From the NCBI GenBank assembly GCA_016699575.1, contig CP064979.1:1488001-1552000 (forward strand): a stretch of DNA of 64,000 nt, read 5' to 3'. Of this stretch, positions 7,884-15,585 are shown piece after piece. Under the pieces are notes generated by a model that had not been told where the DNA came from, ran no database searches, and was given only the letters and a program-made list of their open reading frames with translations. The position numbers and the translations under genes were made by a program. Every line of letters begins with the position of its first letter. Within the stretch, counting starts at the first letter, position 1. The stretch comes from Flavobacteriales bacterium (GTDB lineage: Bacteria > Bacteroidota > Bacteroidia > Flavobacteriales_F > PHOS-HE28).

Positions 7884-9824
7884 GTGAGCGACGCCATCAA
7901 GCACGAATGCGGTCTGGCCTTCATCCGCCTCCGCAAACCCCTCCACTACTACCACCAGAAGTACGGCACGGCCTTCACCGGCATCAACAAGCTGTTCCTC
8001 CTCATGGAGAAGCAGCACAACCGTGGCCAGGACGGCGCAGGTGTGGCCACCATCAAGCTCGATCCGGCGCCCGGCGACAATTTCATCGACCGGCAGCGCA
8101 GCACCGACCGCCAAGCCATCCAGAAGATCTTCGGTGGGATCCAAAAAGGTATCCAACAGGCCATCGACCGAGATGCGGCGATCGCCAATGATGCCGACCG
8201 CTTGAAGAAAGAGGTGCCTTTCCTCGGCGAAGTGCTGCTGGGGCACCTGCGTTACGCGACCTATGGTGGCGACAGTTTGGAGAACTGCCACCCTCGCCGC
8301 CGCCTGAGCAATTGGATCACTCGCAACCTCGTGTTGGCGGGCAACTTCAACATGACCAACGTGGACGAGCTCTTCGCGCTGCTCGTGAGCATCGGCCAGC
8401 ACCCCAAGGAGCACAGCGACACCATGACCGTGCTGGAGAAGATCGGGCACTACCTGGACGTGGAGAACGACCGCCTGCGGCAGATCCACCATGGAGTAGG
8501 CCACAGCGACCGTGACATCACCGCGCTCATCGCGGAGCAAATGGACGTGGCCAACATCCTGCGCATGAGCGCGCAGGATTTCGATGGTGGATACGCGTTC
8601 GCCGGCCTGTTGGGCCACGGCGATGCGTTCGTGCTGCGCGATCCTGCCGGCATACGCCCGTGCTTCTGGTACGCCGATGATGAATTCGTGGTCGCCGCAA
8701 GCGAACGTCCCGCCATCCAGACCGCCTTCAGCGTCAAGACGGACCAGGTGCAGGAACTTCGGCCGGGCCATGCGCTCATCGTCCGCAAGAACGGATCGTT
8801 CAGCGAAGAGCAGGTGCGCGAACCGGTGGAGAAACGGGCGTGCAGCTTCGAGCGCATCTATTTCAGCCGGGGCAGCGATCGCGACGTGTACCGCGAGCGC
8901 ATTGCACTGGGCCGCAACGTGGTGCCCACCATCATGGAGGCCGTGGACCACGACCTGCAGAACACCGTCTTCAGTTTCATCCCCAACACCGCCGAAGTGG
9001 CGTGCTATGGCATGCTGAAGGGTGTGGAGGATGAACTGAACAAGACCAAGGAACGGCTGATCACCGGGCTCGGGCCGAACCCCGCACCGGGCAAACTGCG
9101 GGAGATCCTCTCCATGCGCCCAAGGCTGGAGAAGGTGGCCATCAAAGATGCCAAGCTGCGTACGTTCATCACTGCAGACAACGCACGGGACGAGCTTGTG
9201 GCGCACGTGTACGACATCACCTATGGCAGCGTGCGCCCAGGCGTGGACAACCTGGTGGTGATCGATGACAGCATCGTGCGGGGCACAACACTGAAGCAGA
9301 GCATCCTGCGCATGCTCGATAGGCTGGAGCCGAAGCGCATCGTGGTGGTGAGCAGCGCCCCTCAGATCCGCTACCCCGACTGCTACGGCATCGACATGGC
9401 CAAGCTCGGCGACCTCGTCGCGTTCCAAGCAACCATCGCCTTGTTGCGCGAGACGAAGCAGGACAACATCATCGAGGATGTGTACGACCGGGCGTGCGCC
9501 AATGTGGCCAAACCGCTCCCGGTGCCCGGTGCACCGTACGGGCCATCGGGCCCTGCACCATGGATCGATAATGCGGTGAAGGACATCTACGCGCCGTTCA
9601 CCGACGAGCAGATCAGTGCCAAGATCACCGAACTCCTCACGCCCAAAGGCCTCGGCTCGGAAGTGCGCATCGTTTACCAGGGCATCGACGGCCTGCGCGC
9701 CGCATGCCCACAGCATACAGGCGATTGGTATTTCACGGGCAACTACCCGACACCGGGCGGCAGCCGCGTCGTGAACCGTGCTTTCATCAACTGGAAGGAG
9801 GGTAAGAACGTGAGGGCGTACTGA
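7884..9824 (+). CDS. purF: Amidophosphoribosyltransferase-like protein (long Bacteroidota form)
   Basis: PurF makes phosphoribosylamine from PRPP and glutamine, the first step of purine synthesis. This 646-residue version opens MSDAIKHEC then GLAF; Cys9 would be the N-terminal nucleophile after removal of an eight-residue propeptide, as in other propeptide-bearing PurF. The N-terminal amidotransferase half shows RGQDGAG, GHLRYATYGG and AGNFNMTN. The PRPP loop VVIDDSIVRGTT lies at about residues 456-468. It starts with GTG, chosen because it gives the expected N-terminus. It is longer than classical PurF (about 480-505 residues), with extra segments around residues 60-110 and in the C-terminal third. 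This long form is known to me from Bacteroidota. It may be a paralogue of a canonical purF elsewhere. Confidence 0.82.
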   Translation: MSDAIKHECGLAFIRLRKPLHYYHQKYGTAFTGINKLFLLMEKQHNRGQDGAGVATIKLDPAPGDNFIDRQRSTDRQAIQKIFGGIQKGIQQAIDRDAAIANDADRLKKEVPFLGEVLLGHLRYATYGGDSLENCHPRRRLSNWITRNLVLAGNFNMTNVDELFALLVSIGQHPKEHSDTMTVLEKIGHYLDVENDRLRQIHHGVGHSDRDITALIAEQMDVANILRMSAQDFDGGYAFAGLLGHGDAFVLRDPAGIRPCFWYADDEFVVAASERPAIQTAFSVKTDQVQELRPGHALIVRKNGSFSEEQVREPVEKRACSFERIYFSRGSDRDVYRERIALGRNVVPTIMEAVDHDLQNTVFSFIPNTAEVACYGMLKGVEDELNKTKERLITGLGPNPAPGKLREILSMRPRLEKVAIKDAKLRTFITADNARDELVAHVYDITYGSVRPGVDNLVVIDDSIVRGTTLKQSILRMLDRLEPKRIVVVSSAPQIRYPDCYGIDMAKLGDLVAFQATIALLRETKQDNIIEDVYDRACANVAKPLPVPGAPYGPSGPAPWIDNAVKDIYAPFTDEQISAKITELLTPKGLGSEVRIVYQGIDGLRAACPQHTGDWYFTGNYPTPGGSRVVNRAFINWKEGKNVRAY

Positions 9825-9825
9825 T

Positions 9826-9880
9826 GCATGTGCTCATGTGCGGCATGTGCACATGGACCCATGTCACATGGCCACATGAA
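9826..9880. repeat. CATG-rich short repeat, family A
   Basis: The convergent junction of purF and the metalloprotease gene consists of CATGTG/CACATG words (CATGTGCTCATGTG, CACATGG, CCACATG). The same CATGTGCTCATGTG word opens the tandem array at 31267. The last residues and the stop codon of the metalloprotease gene lie inside it. Confidence 0.5.
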
Positions 9881-11984
9881 TACGCTTCTTCTTCCTCAGC
9901 TTCTTCAACTGTTTCGTTGTGCCGTTGATGCGGCCGGTGCCGTGCACCACGATGCGCGATGAGCCATCGACCTTGAGCTTCGCCGCGCTGTGGAGGTCGA
10001 GCAGGCAATCGTTGGCGATGTGCAGCTCGCTGCCGTTCACCAGTTCAAGCGTTGCAGTATTCCCGATGTAGGCTTTGCTGCCTTCCTCCATCACCAGCCG
10101 TGTTGACGCACTGAAGTAGGTGCGGCCTTTGAACTCCTCGGCGGGGAACAACCGCGTGGGTGTTCGGCTTCTGTCCAACAGCAGGCGTTTGCCATCCGCA
10201 AGCCAGAGCGCGTGCCCCGCGTATCCACTAACGTTGTGCAGCACGATGCTGTCAGCGCACCACCGCACATCGTTCGCCAAGTATGTATCGTCGTTGCGCA
10301 CATGCACCAGCATGCTGCCATCGGTGCGCTGTTCTTTCACTTCAACGCTGATAGGATTGAGGTGGACGACCCTGTTGTTCGGCTTGCCGCCCTTGTGCTT
10401 GTCCTTGCCGTTGCTGCTCACCAGCGTGAGCATGTTGGCGCTCGGCGGGTTGGTGCCCATGCCGATGCGGTTGTTGCCCGTTGGGGTGAACGCCTGGCGC
10501 GCGTGGCCGAACAGTACGGCTTTGTCGATGTACTGACCGTTGCGCAATTCTATGCGCGGGTCGGTCATTTCCGTGCGCGTCAACTTGCCGTCGTGGTTGT
10601 GGTCGAACACCGGGAACTCCATGTCCTGGTGACCGGTGAGCGGATTGGCCCAGCGGTTGTCCACGACGTACGGCTGTGCATTGCCGGGCCAAAGGCATTC
10701 GTACCGCACCGTATCGCCGCGCAGCTCGATGTCGTGCGCACCGCTGGCGGGCATGGCACGCAGGTAGTCGGCATCGCCGTTGAAGATGTCCTTGCCGGTC
10801 TTGTTCGCGCGGTCCACCTGCATGTACGCGAAAAGCCCGGGTGTGATATCCTCCACGCACGGCATGATGTCCTCGTAGTGGAAGCGGTCTGTCGGTGAGC
10901 CGTTGTTCTTCCAGCCTTGGTGGTTCTCCAGCCAGATCCACTGCGGGAATTCATCGGTGGCCAGGAAGGGCACCTTGATGCGCAAAACATCACCGGAAGT
11001 CACGAAATCGCGCAGTACGAACAGCCCCGTGTCCCCCGCCATCGGGTCCAGGTCGGTGCGAACGTGTTCGTTGCGCGTGTTCAACGCACTGATGGTCCCT
11101 GGCGCATCGGCAGCCTTCCATCCCAATCGGTCGCGGTCCCAGCCGCTCACGCTGAGCAAGCTGCTGTTGGCGGCCCCCATCAGGCTCCAACCGCCTTGCA
11201 GGCAGATGAAGTAGCTCTGGAAGCCGGGCGCATTGCCGCCACCGCTGTGGAAGTTGTTGCCGCCCAACAGCAGGTGGTTGAACTCGTGCTTGAGGATCTC
11301 GAACGGCAATCCGTAGAGCGCGCCGAAGCGGCTCTGTGTATCGCTACCATGGCCGAAGATGGGCGGGCTGCTGCCGGCATCGGTACTGCCCAGCCCGTGG
11401 CTCAGCTTGTGGTGGTTGCGGAAGATCACCATCACATGGTCGAACGACAGCGGCACATCGGGTCCAGCCTCTTTCGGCATGCCCATTTTGCCGTTGTTCT
11501 TCCACAGGTCGAAGTCTGCGATGGGCAGGCCATGCGCTGTGCGGAAGCCGCCCATGGAATTCACCCACTTGGTCGCCTGCATGGCCGCGCTCGTGTAATC
11601 GTCAGTGGTCATCTCGCTCTCCTTCACGATCGCCAATCCGTCCACGTAGTCGCCCAGCACCTGGTAGTTGCCCAGCGAACAATCGTGGTAGTAGCGCGAG
11701 ACCATGGCCTTGGGGACCGGCAGGGGCTGCGGATCGAAGAGGTCATCCTTCCACTTGGGAAGCTGGCCACTGGGCCAATGCTCCATGTTCGCGTTCCGCG
11801 CCGGGTCACGCGAGGGGTCTTTGTCATAGACCATCTCCGCATAGATCACCAGCACGCGGATGTTGCCGTGCGGCGAGAGGTGCCAGCCGTGCTCGCTGCT
11901 GGGGACCAATACACTGTCTTGCGTGGGCTGCCCGGCAAGCGCTGCGGACATGGTCAAAAGGACCGCCATAAGGAGAGGGCGCAT
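9864..11984 (-). CDS. M6-like secreted zinc metalloprotease
   Basis: The 706-residue protein has a signal peptide (MRPLLMAVLLTMSAALAGQ) and a zincin motif HEFNH at residues 233-237, with a further His at 246 (GGNNFH). This is followed by a Met-turn-like segment (SLMGAANSS) and WDRDRLGW, the arrangement of M6 (immune inhibitor A-like) metzincins. A dockerin/EF-hand-like loop (DHNHDGKLTRTEM) lies near the middle. The C-terminal 150 residues hold a beta-rich NTATLELVNGSELHI segment, often seen as a surface module. I use the ATG at 11984 rather than 12047, because the latter starts inside the upstream gene and lacks a signal peptide. It probably degrades extracellular protein. Confidence 0.78.
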   Translation of the reverse strand: MRPLLMAVLLTMSAALAGQPTQDSVLVPSSEHGWHLSPHGNIRVLVIYAEMVYDKDPSRDPARNANMEHWPSGQLPKWKDDLFDPQPLPVPKAMVSRYYHDCSLGNYQVLGDYVDGLAIVKESEMTTDDYTSAAMQATKWVNSMGGFRTAHGLPIADFDLWKNNGKMGMPKEAGPDVPLSFDHVMVIFRNHHKLSHGLGSTDAGSSPPIFGHGSDTQSRFGALYGLPFEILKHEFNHLLLGGNNFHSGGGNAPGFQSYFICLQGGWSLMGAANSSLLSVSGWDRDRLGWKAADAPGTISALNTRNEHVRTDLDPMAGDTGLFVLRDFVTSGDVLRIKVPFLATDEFPQWIWLENHQGWKNNGSPTDRFHYEDIMPCVEDITPGLFAYMQVDRANKTGKDIFNGDADYLRAMPASGAHDIELRGDTVRYECLWPGNAQPYVVDNRWANPLTGHQDMEFPVFDHNHDGKLTRTEMTDPRIELRNGQYIDKAVLFGHARQAFTPTGNNRIGMGTNPPSANMLTLVSSNGKDKHKGGKPNNRVVHLNPISVEVKEQRTDGSMLVHVRNDDTYLANDVRWCADSIVLHNVSGYAGHALWLADGKRLLLDRSRTPTRLFPAEEFKGRTYFSASTRLVMEEGSKAYIGNTATLELVNGSELHIANDCLLDLHSAAKLKVDGSSRIVVHGTGRINGTTKQLKKLRKKKRIHVAM

Positions 11985-11988
11985 GCCC

Positions 11989-11996
11989 CGAAAGTA
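11989..11996 (-). promoter_or_regulatory. -7-like box directly before the M6 start
   Basis: Read leftward, TACTTTCG (one base off TAnnTTTG) ends only 4 bases before the ATG. If used, the message would be nearly leaderless. It sits in the 16-base gap after the DUF2480 gene. Confidence 0.4.
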
Positions 11997-12000
11997 GCCG

Positions 12001-12510
12001 CTACGTTTTCGGCGCCTTGAAAAGAGGCACAGTGCTACAGGGCTCACCGAACATCAGGCTCTTCACCACCGGCAGAAGCTTGGTGCTCAACTCCACGTAT
12101 GCATTCAGCGGAACAGTGAGCTTGCTGCATCCCTTCACCACGATGCGTGCATTGCGATAGGGTCCGACATCAAATTGCTGCACGAAGCACGTGAACACGG
12201 CGCGTTCCAGTTGGTCGGCATCGCCCTGCGTAACGAACGCGGCATGCGGCTGCAGCTGCGTAGCCACAAGCATGAAGGCCCAGGTGGGGATGATGGCGTC
12301 GGCGCTGCAGTGAACGCTCACGAACTTGCCCGCGTACTGCGCCCAGTCGTGGGTCTTGCAAAAGGCGCGCAGGTCATCTTCCTTCAGCGCGACTTCCTGC
12401 CATAGCAACGGTTTCAGGTCGAAGACCATGCGCTCACCGGACGGGTACATCTCCTCCAGGTCGAGGGTGATGATGCCGCTCGAAGCGACCTTGTTGAGGA
12501 TGTCGGACAT
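12001..12510 (-). CDS. DUF2480 family protein
   Basis: The 169-residue protein begins MSDILNKVASSGIITLDLEE and contains the family's conserved DLKPLLWQEVALKEDDLRAF and SADAIIPTWAFMLV segments. I recall DUF2480 proteins as Bacteroidota-specific and often near suf genes; their biochemical role is unknown. The start at 12510 fits the family N-terminus, so the 12 residues of the longer frame were dropped. Here it lies 0.8 kb beyond the suf operon end, separated by an oppositely oriented gene, and it is followed 16 bases later by the protease gene. Confidence 0.82.
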   Translation of the reverse strand: MSDILNKVASSGIITLDLEEMYPSGERMVFDLKPLLWQEVALKEDDLRAFCKTHDWAQYAGKFVSVHCSADAIIPTWAFMLVATQLQPHAAFVTQGDADQLERAVFTCFVQQFDVGPYRNARIVVKGCSKLTVPLNAYVELSTKLLPVVKSLMFGEPCSTVPLFKAPKT

Positions 12511-12550
12511 GGCGTCAGCAAAGAACGGTAAAGCATGAAGCAACACCAGC

Positions 12551-12558
12551 TACTTTCG
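12551..12558 (+). promoter_or_regulatory. -7-like promoter box
   Basis: TACTTTCG, one base off TAnnTTTG, lies 20 bases upstream of the ATG at 12579, giving a leader of roughly 13-15 bases. Confidence 0.4.
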
Positions 12559-12578
12559 TTCAGAACGGGTCACGACTC

Positions 12579-13241
12579 ATGAATTCGCGTCCTATCATCC
12601 GACTTGCCGGTGTTGCGCTCTCACTATGGACGGGCATTTCTCTATACGCACAAGAACGGCAACCTAGCTGGTCGGTTGGATTGAACCTCGGCCTCTTGGC
12701 CAGCGGCTCCCCAGAACTTCAGGTTGACCGGCGCCTCTTCGGGCGGTTGGCATTCGCGGCGTCGGGAGGTTGCACCTCCCGCGTGTTTTCGTCAGGCTGC
12801 CTTGTTGACGATCAGGTTGATCTGGATCGGCAACGGGGCGGATTCGTGAAAGCAGGGCTGAAGGTGAGGCTCTTCTGCTTGAAAAGTGCTTGTAATCAAA
12901 TGCACGTTGCGCTGCATTATGTGGGCTCTTGGTACAACGAGAGCGGAACGCGCATCGTGGAATTGGACTGGGCACCTCCCACGAAGGTTCCTGTTGCTGC
13001 GCATGGCTTCGTGAGCGGCGTTGCGACTTCCACCTATTGGGACTTTGGCGTTTTTCGCGTGGTGCGAATGCGTTTCGGCGTGCAGGTGGGCTGGTATTGG
13101 CGCAGCGAGAGTTTGGATAAGGCCTGCCATTACAACCAGCCCGGACTGGGCACGGCCTACCCTTTGCTACCGGCGCAAGCGATCATCGGGCTAGCCTATG
13201 ATTTCGGAGGACACCGTTACTGGGTCGCGAATAGCTACTAA
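12579..13241 (+). CDS. Predicted outer-membrane beta-barrel-like protein, unknown function
   Basis: The 220-residue protein has a signal peptide (IIRLAGVALSLWTGISLYAQ) and alternating hydrophobic strands ending in aromatic residues (SWSVGLNLGLLASG, AFVKAGLKVRLF-like, VALHYVGSWY, FGVQVGWYW, AIIGLAYDFG), consistent with a small porin-like barrel. Two Cys pairs (about residues 65-75 and 100-106) could form disulfides. No family is recognised. It sits alone on the plus strand between leftward DUF2480 and suf genes, with its own promoter box. Confidence 0.6.
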   Translation: MNSRPIIRLAGVALSLWTGISLYAQERQPSWSVGLNLGLLASGSPELQVDRRLFGRLAFAASGGCTSRVFSSGCLVDDQVDLDRQRGGFVKAGLKVRLFCLKSACNQMHVALHYVGSWYNESGTRIVELDWAPPTKVPVAAHGFVSGVATSTYWDFGVFRVVRMRFGVQVGWYWRSESLDKACHYNQPGLGTAYPLLPAQAIIGLAYDFGGHRYWVANSY

Positions 13242-13289
13242 GGCATCCTGGCGCCTTCATTCAGGCGAGGTCCCACCGTTGCGGTTGAT

Positions 13290-13321
13290 CTCCTTTGTGT
13301 CCTCTGTGCCTCTGTGGTGAA
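13290..13321. repeat. CTCTGTG-type repeat, family B, single arm
   Basis: CCTTTGTGTCCTCTGTG followed by CCTCTGTGGTGA is a degenerate version of the (CTCCGTGT)n words found at 13730 and 15559. It lies just beyond the DUF59 gene stop. Confidence 0.55.
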
Positions 13322-13326
13322 CGCAC

Positions 13327-13647
13327 TCACATGAAGCCCAATTCCAACTGCGCCGCCTCGCTCATCATAGTCCTGTCCCACGCCGGCTCGAAGGTGATCT
13401 CCACCTTGGCACTTGTCACGCGCTGCACACTGGCCACCTTCTGCTCCACTTCGCCGGGCAAGGTTCCCGCCACGGGACATGCTGGACTGGTCAGGGTCAT
13501 CTTGATGTACACGCTGGCATCGTCGTGGATCACTACGTCGTAGATCAGCCCCAGCTCGTAGATGTCCACGGGGATCTCCGGGTCATAGATCGCCTTGAGG
13601 GCATTGATGATGCTCTCCTCCAGTTGTTTCTTCTCCTCGGGCGTCAT
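13327..13647 (-). CDS. DUF59/MIP18 family Fe-S assembly factor (SufT-like)
   Basis: The 106-residue protein has the DUF59 core: EEKKQLEESIINALKAIYDPEIPVDIYELGLIYDV, then MTLTSPACPVAGTLPGEV, with the conserved DPEIP and a Cys in TSPACP. Such proteins help Fe-S cluster maturation or delivery to target proteins. The start at 13647 matches the family N-terminus; the longer frame adds eleven residues from intergenic repeat DNA. It is the last gene of the leftward suf operon, 112 bases beyond sufE, with a family B repeat pair in that gap. Confidence 0.85.
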   Translation of the reverse strand: MTPEEKKQLEESIINALKAIYDPEIPVDIYELGLIYDVVIHDDASVYIKMTLTSPACPVAGTLPGEVEQKVASVQRVTSAKVEITFEPAWDRTMMSEAAQLELGFM

Positions 13648-13675
13648 GGCACACTGGGGGATTGAAAAGCGGTGG

Positions 13676-13754
13676 CACACGGAGGCACGGAGACACGGAG
13701 AAATGCCAATGATGCGAATGTCCGCACCGCTCCGTGTCTCCGTGTCTCCGTGTG
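13676..13754. repeat. Inverted pair of (CACGGAG)n repeats, family B
   Basis: The left arm 13676-13700 (CACGGAGGCACGGAGACAC...) is complementary to the right arm 13730-13754 (CTCCGTGTCTCCGTG...). The roughly 30-base centre between them could form a large stem-loop. It fills the sufE-DUF59 junction. Confidence 0.75.
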
Positions 13755-13759
13755 AGCCT

Positions 13760-14203
13760 TCATCCTTCCTTGTGTGAGGCAGAAGAGAAGGCCAGCGCGT
13801 AGCGTTTCATCTGATCGATCATCGCGCTCAATCCATTGGCCCGGTTCGGGCTCAGGTGCGCGCGCAGACCGATCTGATCGATGAACTCCGTGGAAACGCC
13901 GAGGATCTCCTGCGGCGTGCGGTCGTTGTATACGCGCACCAACAAGGCCACGATGCCCTTGGTGATCATCGCATCGCTATCGGCGGTGAAATGCACGAGG
14001 TCGTTCTTCAGTTCGGCGTTGAGCCACACACGCGATTGGCAGCCGCGCACCAGGTTGTCATCGGTCTTGTGCTCCGGAGCGATCAACGGCAGGTCCTTGC
14101 CCAGCTCGATCAGGTGCTCATAACGGTCCTGCCAGTCCGTGAACATGGCGAACTCGGAGACGAGCTCTTGTTGGGTTTGGGCCAATGTCATGACGGAACT
14201 CAT
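13760..14203 (-). CDS. sufE: SufE-like sulfur acceptor
   Basis: The 147-residue protein accepts persulfide sulfur from SufS for Fe-S cluster assembly. It shows FAMFTDWQDRYEHLIELGKDLP, then the acceptor Cys55 in NLVRGCQSRVWL, and DSDAMITKGIVALLVRVYNDRTPQEIL, all typical of SufE. The start at 14203 overlaps the sufS stop (ATGA), which supports it over the 14191 ATG and over the Gly/Asp-rich upstream extension that lies in sufS sequence. Length is normal for the family. Confidence 0.92.
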   Translation of the reverse strand: MSSVMTLAQTQQELVSEFAMFTDWQDRYEHLIELGKDLPLIAPEHKTDDNLVRGCQSRVWLNAELKNDLVHFTADSDAMITKGIVALLVRVYNDRTPQEILGVSTEFIDQIGLRAHLSPNRANGLSAMIDQMKRYALAFSSASHKEG

Positions 14204-15477
14204 CGCAACATCTTCACCGCCTTTTTGGTCGCCGCCACCATCACCTCCACCTCCTCCACCGTATTGAAGCACGCGAAGCTCGCGCGCGTAGTCCCGCTCA
14301 CGCCGAAGCGGTCCATCAGTGGCTGCGTGCAGTGGTGGCCCGTGCGCACAGCGATGCCTTGCTGGTCGAGCAGGGTGCCGAGGTCGTAGTGGTGTACGCC
14401 GTCTATCACGAAGCTGATCACACCCACCTTCTCTTTCGGCGTGCCGATGATGCGCAGGCCATCGATGGTGAGCAGCTCGGTGGTGGCGTGCTCCAGCAGC
14501 ATGTGCTCGTGCGCGGCCATGGCGGTCTTGTCATAGTCCTCCATCCAGCGGATGGCTTCGCCCAGCCCGATGATGCCCGCGATGTGCGGCGTGCCGGCCT
14601 CGAACTTGAAAGGCAGCTTGGCGTAGGTGGTCTTCTCGAAGGTGACCGTGTCGATCATCTCGCCGCCGCCCTGCCAGGGGGGCATCTCGGTAAGCAGCTC
14701 CTCGCGGCCGTACAGCACGCCGGTGCCCGTAGGACCGTAGGCCTTGTGCCCACTGAAGGCGTACAGGTCGCAACCGAGGTCTTGAACATCGACGTTGAGG
14801 TGGGCAATGGCCTGTGCGCCATCCACCACGGTGATGATACCCTGCTTCTTCGCCCGCGCGATCAACTTCTTCACCGGGTTGATCGTGCCGAGCGTGTTGC
14901 TCACATGGCTGATCGCCAATAGCCGTGTCCGCTTATTGAATAACCCATCAGCGTTGCCCTTTTCGTCTTTGCGTCTTTGCGGTTCCAATTCCCACTCCCC
15001 GCTGTCCGTGATCGGGATCACTTTCAGCGTGGCGCCGTGCCGCTCGCAGGCCAGTTGCCAAGGCACGATGTTGCTGTGGTGCTCCATGCCGCTGATCACC
15101 ACCTCGTCACCTTTCTTCAGCAGCAGCTGACCAAGACTGGTCGCAGCGAGGTTGATGCCTGCTGTGGTGCCGCTGGTGAAGATGACCTCGTGCGCATGCT
15201 TCGCCTTGATATGCCTGCGGATGGTCTCACGCGCGGCCTCCTGCGCCTCGGTGGCCTTCGTGCTGAGCGTGTGAACGCCACGGTGCACGTTGGCGTTGAT
15301 CGTGGCGTAGTAGGTGCTCTCGGCCTTGATCACACGACGCGGCTTCTGGCTGGTGGCGGCGTTGTCGAAGTACACCAGCGGTTTGCCGTGCACCAGCTCC
15401 TTCAGGATCGGGAACTGCGCGCGGATCTCTTGGACGTCGAACGCCTTTATTATGGCCGGTGTCACACGCGTGTTCAT
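14200..15477 (-). CDS. sufS: Cysteine desulfurase SufS
   Basis: SufS is the PLP enzyme that takes sulfur from cysteine for Fe-S assembly. The 425-residue protein shows VYFDNAATSQKP near the N-terminus, GMEHHSNIVPWQ, the PLP lysine K245 in FSGHKAYGPTG, and the active-site C383 in RTGHHCTQP. Between TDSGEWEL and RTRLLAISHVSNTLGT, at about residues 165-174, it has an unusual charged stretch (RRKDEKGNAD) encoded by the CTTTGCGT-type repeat at 14958-14984. The start at 15477 begins MNTRV; the upstream ATG would add repeat-encoded residues. It is coupled to sufE by a 4-base overlap. Confidence 0.93.
   Translation of the reverse strand: MNTRVTPAIIKAFDVQEIRAQFPILKELVHGKPLVYFDNAATSQKPRRVIKAESTYYATINANVHRGVHTLSTKATEAQEAARETIRRHIKAKHAHEVIFTSGTTAGINLAATSLGQLLLKKGDEVVISGMEHHSNIVPWQLACERHGATLKVIPITDSGEWELEPQRRKDEKGNADGLFNKRTRLLAISHVSNTLGTINPVKKLIARAKKQGIITVVDGAQAIAHLNVDVQDLGCDLYAFSGHKAYGPTGTGVLYGREELLTEMPPWQGGGEMIDTVTFEKTTYAKLPFKFEAGTPHIAGIIGLGEAIRWMEDYDKTAMAAHEHMLLEHATTELLTIDGLRIIGTPKEKVGVISFVIDGVHHYDLGTLLDQQGIAVRTGHHCTQPLMDRFGVSGTTRASFACFNTVEEVEVMVAATKKAVKMLR
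14958..14984. repeat. CTTTGCGT-type repeat (family C) inside sufS
   Basis: CGTCTTTGCGTCTTTGCGG on the plus strand is a direct repeat of CGTCTTTG. It is in frame within sufS and encodes part of an insert between two conserved blocks. I recall the word GCGTCTTTGCG as a common dispersed intergenic repeat in environmental genomes, but cannot check this. Confidence 0.6.
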
Positions 15478-15488
15478 CGAATGCGGCG

Positions 15489-15580
15489 CACACGGAGGCA
15501 CGGAGACACGGAGGAACGCAGCTCGGTATGTCGCGTGGTTGACATTGGTTCTTCTACGTGGCTCTGTGTCTCCGTGTGAG
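15489..15580. repeat. Inverted pair of (CACGGAG)n repeats, family B
   Basis: The left arm 15489-15514 is nearly identical to the left arm at 13676. The right arm 15559-15580 (GGCTCTGTGTCTCCGTGTG) is its inverted complement. The pair fills the 108-base gap between sufS and sufD. Confidence 0.75.
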
Positions 15581-15585
15581 ATAGC

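Noticed and set aside
14200..14272. Gly/Asp-rich N-terminus of SufE
   Set aside because: It lies within the sufS coding sequence, and the ATGA overlap gives a clear start at 14203.
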